Of a stretch of DNA of 64,000 nt, positions 58,848 to 64,000 are shown piece after piece (within the stretch, counting starts at the first letter, position 1; every line of letters begins with the position of its first letter). Made by a program: the position numbers and the translations under genes. Under the pieces are notes generated by a model. It had not been told where the DNA came from. It saw only the letters and a program-made list of their open reading frames with translations, and did no database searches. The stretch is from assembly GCA_948567375.1 (NCBI GenBank), contig OX419755.1, forward strand, positions 62,624,944 to 62,688,943, read 5' to 3'. The stretch comes from Lunularia cruciata (lineage: Eukaryota > Streptophyta > Marchantiopsida > Lunulariales > Lunulariaceae).

Positions 58848-59681
58848 TCATCCATTCTTGAGTGGACATTCAGCAATGCGATGCCCCAATTGGCGACAAT
58901 AAAAACAACCTCCATTTTGTCGTAATCTTTCTCTATCTACTGTGCCAAGTGGTCTTCGTTGGATAGCATCAATCTCCATTGGTACCGGTTCTTCCACTCG
59001 TGGTACTGGTGGGTTTTGTGTAGGTCGAGGTCGAGACCAAGTTGTCGCAACTAAGGAATCAAAATGCTCAGCCAATTGCATGGCTTGTTCTACATTCTGT
59101 GGCTCTCGCATGGTCACCTCCAATCTGGTTCGTGACTTCAATCCTCGCACAAATCGATCCAGAACTTCACCTTCTTAGATATCTGGAATTTGCATGATGA
59201 TATTCTGAAATTGTGTGATGTAGCTTCTCACTGAGCCAATCTGCCTTAACTCCACCAATTTATCTTGTGCAGCTCGGGTGGCATTTATAGTCTGAAATCG
59301 ACCAAGTATTGCATCCTTGAATTCTGCCCATGTAAAAATTGGTGTAACAATTTGTCGTTCAGCTCTTTCTACTCGGAATTGCCACCAAAGTTTTGCCACT
59401 CCATCCAATTGGCTAGAAGCCAAGAGAATTTGTTTCCGCTTGTCTTGAAGATTGGTGGCTTCAAAGTAACGTTCACAGTCAAACACAAAATTCTCCACTG
59501 TGCCTGGAAGATTCTTGCCTTCAAACACCTTGGGTTTTGGAAATCGAATGCAATCTTCTCCATCTCGAACTGGCGCTCTGTCTATCTGTTCTTGTCGTTG
59601 CTGGTCTCGTTCATCCAACAATCGAGTAAGATGCTCGATTTGTTGTTGCATTGCAAGGATAACATCCGGTATTGCCGCCAT
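58848..59681 (-). pseudogene. Ty3 gag with CCHC knuckle
   Basis: Starts ATG at 59,681 (MAAIPDVILAMQQQIEHLTR), with a coiled-coil-like start, then the capsid-like core (FEGKNLPGTVENFVFDCERY, LWWQFRVERAERQIV, TWAEFKDAILGRF). TAA interrupts the frame after IPDI (59,175-59,177). The same frame resumes (EGEVLDRFVRGLKSRTRLEV) to a CX2CX4HX4C knuckle, CFYCRQLGHRIAEC, about 58,890-58,860. A TGA after KNG ends it at 58,848. Confidence 0.92.
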
Positions 59682-59939
59682 CGCTACTACTCTATTCCAC
59701 TACCTGCAATTTATCTAGTTGATTAACACGTAGATACAACACGTCCACCGTTCTCCATAAGTTACAACTGGAAGTATCAAGGGTTCCTCTGACACGGTGA
59801 TCATATGTAGAAAATCCTGCCCAAAGCGTGAGGTGATGAATTGTGTGAAACGATGCTTTGGTAATATCTAGACACGAAAGTCCCAATGGTTTGGCGGAAG
59901 TGGATTTGGTGGTCCATAAATTCCATCCATCCCATTCCT

Positions 59940-59951
59940 GCTCTGATACCA
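59940..59951 (-). other. tRNA-iMet primer-binding site
   Basis: On the minus strand TGGTATCAGAGC, one base inside the 5' LTR. It is the standard plant sequence complementary to the 3' end of initiator tRNA-Met and primes minus-strand DNA synthesis. Confidence 0.95.
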
Positions 59952-60056
59952 ATGTAAAAGACCAAAACCGAGAAGAGAAATAGGAGAATGGAAGCTCACA
60001 TTGGGACACTTGAATGAGGGAAAACTCCGAATGCCTAGCATGAGCTTCGGCCTTGG

Positions 60057-60064
60057 TATTTATA
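60057..60064 (-). promoter_or_regulatory. TATA box of the Ty3 LTR
   Basis: TATAAATA on the minus strand, conserved at 54,838-54,845 in the other LTR. It lies downstream of the palindromic arrays, as expected for the core promoter of U3; the start of transcription would be about 30 bp further on. Confidence 0.7.
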
Positions 60065-60084
60065 GGTAGCATACAAGACCCTTG

Positions 60085-60300
60085 AAGCTTCTCAAGAAGT
60101 TTCCTTGAGCCGCTTTCTTGGAGTGCAAGCCAAGTTAACTAGGAAGCTTCTCAAGAAGCTTCCTTCTAGAAGCCGCCTACTTGGCGTGCAAGCTAAGCTA
60201 GTTAGAAGCTTCTAGAAGCTTCCTTCTAGAAGCTACCTGCTTAGGGCGCAAGTTAACTAGTTGGGAAGCTTCTTAAGAAGCTTCTTAGATGCTTCTAGAA
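60085..60300 (-). promoter_or_regulatory. Heat-shock-element-like array in U3
   Basis: Repeated inverted GAA/TTC pentamers upstream of the TATA box. The best block, 60,205-60,222, is GAAgcTTCtaGAAgcTTC, four perfectly spaced alternating units, followed by ccTTCtaGAAg. Further GAAgcTTC units lie on both sides, at about 60,085-60,105, 60,141-60,170 and 60,265-60,298. The consensus for heat-shock factor binding is nGAAnnTTCnnGAAn. Function is inferred, not shown. Confidence 0.6.
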
Positions 60301-60375
60301 TATTCTAGGCTATTTTGTTTTATTCTCTACTTCGTAAGCTCGACTCACTTTGTCACTAAACTCCATATTGTTACA

Positions 60376-61620
60376 TGCTAGTTAAACTATAATTTTAAAG
60401 GAGTAAAAGAAAACTGGTCCAAGTAATTTATATAAGGATTTTTCTTAAATGTGGTTTAAAACTTAACCTTGGAACTCTAGGTGTTGGTCTCGGGAGAAGA
60501 TTAGTCTTGATTGTTGTCAATTTATCAAAATTATAGAAAGTTATGAATTTGACCTAAAGTCTTTGGGTATTGAAGACCAGTTACCACCCCAGCTAAGAGA
60601 CACCACCAAGAAGTGCAGTCCACTTTGGCGTCCACTTTCACCAACTGCTTGATACCTAGATTTTGACCTTGTTCCTTCATATTCATGGTGTTCAGCTATA
60701 ATGCCATATTTCAAGATCATAATTCATCACAATATACAATTGAACTATTATATGAAGATTCTCAAGTACTTAAAAGTTTTTATCAAGTGTTAAGTGATGT
60801 AGTTATGCTTGGAAGGAAGCAATATGGAGAACAATATTCTCAATATAAGAACTATTTGAGCTTAAAAGGAGCCTTAGACACAAATTAAGTAGAATTATCC
60901 CTAGGTGGTGTTGACTTAAACTTGAGATTATTTTATCACCAAACATAATGTGGAGATAATTTATTTATCTTGAGATAAAATTTATTTTTTTGAATAAAAA
61001 ATTATGCCATAGTACACAAATTAGAGTTATAGGAAGTAGGAGCACAATAGACTATACATCAATTCTATCTCTAATTTAACTATCATTGATATCTTATTTA
61101 TTTGCAAGGATACAAGATGGCTTATCAAAACAAATATGCATAGTTATATTCTACATTGTTCCCTTGGAGGAATTATAATATTCAAAACATTAAGAGGTCT
61201 CAAAATTTTTTTTAAAAAAATTGTTACCTTAATGATTTGGAACTCCTTCAAGCTTTTTTATGGACATCTCATATTTAATTTTGAATCAAAACTAGAAAAG
61301 GCATTAAAGGTACATTCAAAAGATTATAAATTTGTTAGGTTTGTGTATTAACAAAGAATTGATCCTTTTTAGTTATGTACATTCTACACTCACTCATAAT
61401 TTGTTGTAATCAAATTGCAAAAGAAAATCATAGAGACTTCATGGAACCCCTAATTATGATGATTAAACCTACGATAATAAATTTTACTTCAACTTTTGAA
61501 GAAGTAGGAGCTTTTAGCTGAAAAGAAGTAAAAAATGTTATGTTCAAAGATAGTATAAATTCTCGGGTGAAAAGAACAGAGCAATCAATTAATCAATTTC
61601 AGGAAAATCACAACTTAGCC
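60376..61620. other. AT-rich DNA, no gene
   Basis: Right flank of the Ty3 element. AT-rich and stop-dense. Two frames of about 70 codons (60,685-60,888; 61,136-61,351) have no motif. Confidence 0.5.
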
Positions 61621-61665
61621 ACTAATTCGTATTTCAAACCTTACTTAACACTTACTTAACACTTA

Positions 61666-61860
61666 CTAAAGAACAGAGAACTCGTAGATCGTATGAAGAA
61701 CTCGGAGATAATATGCACATTTTTCTTCCATGCTAAAATATTGTTGTGAAACCCATGCAACATGGTCGTTCTGAAAAGATAAACATAAGTATGAGTTACC
61801 ATTCCTGTCCATTTCGTATGTGCCATTAGTGACCTTTATTTGAGATGCAACCACAGGCAT
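61666..61860 (-). CDS. Possible exon or small ORF, unknown
   Basis: Minus-strand frame MPVVASQIKVTNGTYEMDRN, continuing HVAWVSQQYFSMEEKCAYYL to TAG at 61,666. It is preceded by an acceptor-like CTTGTTGTAG at about 61,865-61,874, so it could be a terminal exon. The amino-acid mix looks natural, and it stands where composition changes back from AT-rich. No family recognised. Confidence 0.25.
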   Translation of the reverse strand: MPVVASQIKVTNGTYEMDRNGNSYLCLSFQNDHVAWVSQQYFSMEEKCAYYLRVLHTIYEFSVL

Positions 61861-61874
61861 AGGCTACAACAAGG

Positions 61875-63949
61875 ACCAAAGTGGCCTGAATCCAATCGTT
61901 GCAGATCAAGAAATGATGACATATAAAAAAGAAACTATCAAACGAGAGACCAAGTTGCATGTCCAGCTCTACCATACCGAGGAAAACGTCAAAATATTGA
62001 AAATGGACATAAAGATGGTAATCATTGAAATGAGAATTGGCTACGAAAAAAGCTGGCCCAAGACGGCCACTCTTATTGCCCCACGTTTTATTGCAAAGTG
62101 TCTTGGTGTAAGGTTTTGGGTACCATTAACTCTAATTGCCAAGTTTGGAGTACTGTACCGTAAGTCCATCTCTGCCATATACATATTAACGAGATTTAAC
62201 GACGAGACTTTCTAGACATCTCTTCTCATGAGTGAGTCATGGCAATGAGATTCAATCATTAACAGTCCATTTGGACACGGTACGAAATTCCCAAATTTTC
62301 GTCATGACATAGTCTACCATATACGGCAGATAGTCAAAATCAAAGAAAGACTTCCGAGTCGACAACAAAAACTGTAGATGGGCACGCAAGTACGGTAGTC
62401 AGCAAATTGAACAAATCCTACATCCCTAAGTGACTCGAGAGGTCCGGTTTGCTACGACTAAAGGTAAAGGCGAGAGTAAAGATCTGACAGGAACTTCATG
62501 CGACAAGTAAACATCCGACCTTTTCGGAATTGACGGGCATGGAGCCCCAGATTGGACATCTGACGGGCGCAAGGTGGATGGGATCAGATCGAGGGACGAA
62601 AATATGTAACGTGGCAGGAAACTGGAGTGGGCTTCCTGCACAACAGTCCTCAAGCTGTGCTCTGGCGCTTGGCTGTTGCCTTCCTTGAGCGGATCGACGG
62701 TGATGGGAGAGTATGTTTGATGGCAAGATAACAACCACGATTTTAATCGGATTCTGTCGCACGATCCTCGGTACCTACTAACGTGGCCACTTGAAATCCA
62801 TGTGATCCTCCACCCGATATATCCATGGTTGTATTAGTGCAGCTTTACCACTCATAAATGGCGGGGAGATTTCTTTTACACAGTCCAGTTCATCCGGTGC
62901 AGAACTTGGACCGAGATCAATCGGATGATGTCGGTCGACGCGACCGCGTGATTTCCCTGGTTTAGTTTTGCACTTTCCGGCTCAGTTGACAGATCATGGG
63001 CAGAGTTCCTGTACAGAGTACCTGCCTCTTACCTCGAGGCCATCCTTACCTTGGTACGTACTGAAGAATGTTCTTTCGCCTGTTCATCTGGCTTGGCCTC
63101 TTCTGCGCTTCTGTACCCGTTTCCCGGAGCGACCATACCAAGGTTACTTCCAGCCTAGCACTCTGGTTCGCTGAGCCTAAAACCCGTGCAGTACTCATCC
63201 ACTTAACTGTGGTTGCAAAGCTAAAATTCGAATCTCCCGTGAGGAATGTTCTCCAGGAGAGTCGCTGGTTTTGCACCCGTTTCCCGAAACCGTGATGTAG
63301 GCTACTGTATCTCGATGGAGACATACTGTTATCCAGATGTATTCAAAGCCTTAGCCAATACGTATCCTAGTCACGTGAGACACACCGTGCGGAGAGACGA
63401 CGTTCTCAAGCCACAGACGACGTCTGTAGCTGTCGCCTACTCGTGGTTGCTTTAGAGGTCGCTTGTTTCTTCCATTCTAGCTGGAGTGAAGAAGGTATAG
63501 GATTGTATCCGGCTTGTAAGGTTTCTTAGTGAGTTGTATATTCACCAATCCTATCGTTGTACTTACAGATGTTCTCCTTTTTGATAAAGCTGCTGTAAAA
63601 TAAAAAGGGATTAAGTCTCATTTTGGATGTAGAAGATATACCAGTTCAAATTCTGTATAGATAATCTTCCAAAGACAGAGAGTGAAAAGCAAAATGAGAC
63701 GTTTTCCTCGTGCGCCTTTCGCCTGGCCTAGCCTTTCTTTGAGCGTTTTAATTTTGGTCTAGCCCTCTCTTTTACCATCACAAATTTGAAATCCTGGTCA
63801 AGATAGTCCATAAAGTATAAGTATATAAATTTTTGTGTACAGCAGTATTTTATTCACTTTATTTTTCAATATATAATTGTTTTTATTAATATAGTGCTAG
63901 TGTTTCAAGGTAGAAATGAATTTGAAAGAACCTCATCAAAAAAATAAAG
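61875..63949. other. Balanced-composition DNA at the right edge, no recognised gene
   Basis: Both strands have frames of 70-100 codons (62,426-62,762 and 63,046-63,455). They overlap one another and show no motif or coherent splicing. Related strings tgtacccgtttcccg (63,109) and tgcacccgtttcccg (63,273) hint at a small internal duplication. This may be flank or UTR of a gene beyond the window. Confidence 0.4.
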
Positions 63950-63984
63950 ATCTTTTCATATGCACCTACTGCATATGAAAAGAT
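63950..63984. repeat. Perfect inverted repeat, 15-bp arms
   Basis: atcttttcatatgca (63,950-63,964), loop cctac, tgcatatgaaaagat (63,970-63,984). It could be a hairpin or the terminus of a small inverted-repeat element continuing past the window. Confidence 0.85.
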
Positions 63985-64000
63985 GGTGCATTCCTTTCTA

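Larger units (their letters stand above)
54734..60375 (-). mobile_element. Near-complete Ty3/gypsy chromovirus
   Basis: A 5,642 bp element on the minus strand with two 423 bp LTRs (54,734-55,156 and 59,953-60,375). I counted only about four differences between the LTRs, so it inserted recently. Flanks TGGTA (54,729-54,733) and TGCTA (60,376-60,380) are a target duplication with one mismatch. Order in transcription: 5' LTR, tRNA-iMet primer site, gag, protease, RT, RNase H, integrase, chromodomain, purine tract, 3' LTR. That is the layout of plant chromoviruses. Related solo or broken LTRs occur at 32,493 and 34,988. The copy cannot make its full polyprotein because of stops and a frameshift, but its LTRs and primer site look intact. 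Confidence 0.95.
59953..60375 (-). repeat. 5' LTR of Ty3 chromovirus
   Basis: 423 bp, same ends and length as the 3' copy. Going downstream on the minus strand: U3 with palindromic AAGCTTCT/AGAAGCTT arrays, TATA box, then the R-U5 part to TTTTACA next to the primer site. Differences from the other LTR include gagaagag for gaggagag, tcttaag for tcctaag, ttttattc for tgttattc, and ttgtcac for tcgtcac. Confidence 0.95.

Noticed and set aside
62426-63455. Several 70-100 codon frames near the right edge
   Set aside because: They overlap each other on opposite strands and carry no recognisable family motif.

Overview
The window looks like nuclear DNA of a land plant. Evidence: a seven-exon gene for an MscS-like channel of the plant MSL1 type, a multi-exon HY5-type bZIP gene with a COP1-binding VP motif, GT-AG introns of roughly 90-335 bp, plant-type Ty1/copia and Ty3/gypsy elements, and an LTR element primed by initiator tRNA-Met. 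The HY5 protein is not angiosperm-like (long N-terminal part). Together with the retroelement load this suggests a seed-free plant, possibly a moss, but the species cannot be fixed from the sequence alone.

Layout. 1-9.96 kb is a nest of Ty1/copia elements. A decayed outer copia runs from the left edge and carries a foreign ~450 bp segment. A younger copia (LTR from 2758, second LTR from 9182) is inserted in its 3' LTR. That element is broken by a 130 bp tandem duplication, a 1-nt frameshift and a 1.57 kb insertion just before the YVDD motif of its reverse transcriptase. Its right LTR is followed by a short second copy of the gag start, fused to a second copy of the outer family's 3' end.

9.96-22.5 kb is gene space with balanced base composition. 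It holds two intact genes in tandem on the minus strand: MSL1-like (13,630-16,504; 516 aa by my exon model, all splice phases agree) and HY5 (about 18,203-20,847). A small two-exon plus-strand candidate lies between them (17,125-17,539).

22.5-46 kb and 48-61 kb are strongly AT-rich, heterochromatin-like DNA made mostly of decayed Ty3/gypsy remains, solo LTRs, duplicated repeats and microsatellites. One large ancient Ty3-type element (about 27.9-39.9 kb) can still be read as gag with two zinc knuckles, then RT, RNase H and integrase, followed by an almost perfect PHD finger. LTRs of other families have inserted into it, and one of these LTRs is interrupted by yet another. A balanced-composition island (46.0-48.1 kb) sits inside the AT-rich DNA.

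54,734-60,375 is a nearly full-length, young Ty3/gypsy chromovirus on the minus strand: two 423 bp LTRs that differ at only a few sites, a near-perfect target duplication, a tRNA-iMet primer site, and gag, protease, RT, RNase H, integrase and chromodomain. It is disabled by stop codons, most of them CGA-to-TGA type, and one frameshift. The U3 of its LTR carries a dense array of heat-shock-element pentamers directly upstream of its TATA box. This is the most interesting regulatory signal in the window, because it predicts a heat-responsive retrotransposon. The last 2.4 kb returns to balanced composition without a gene I can recognise.
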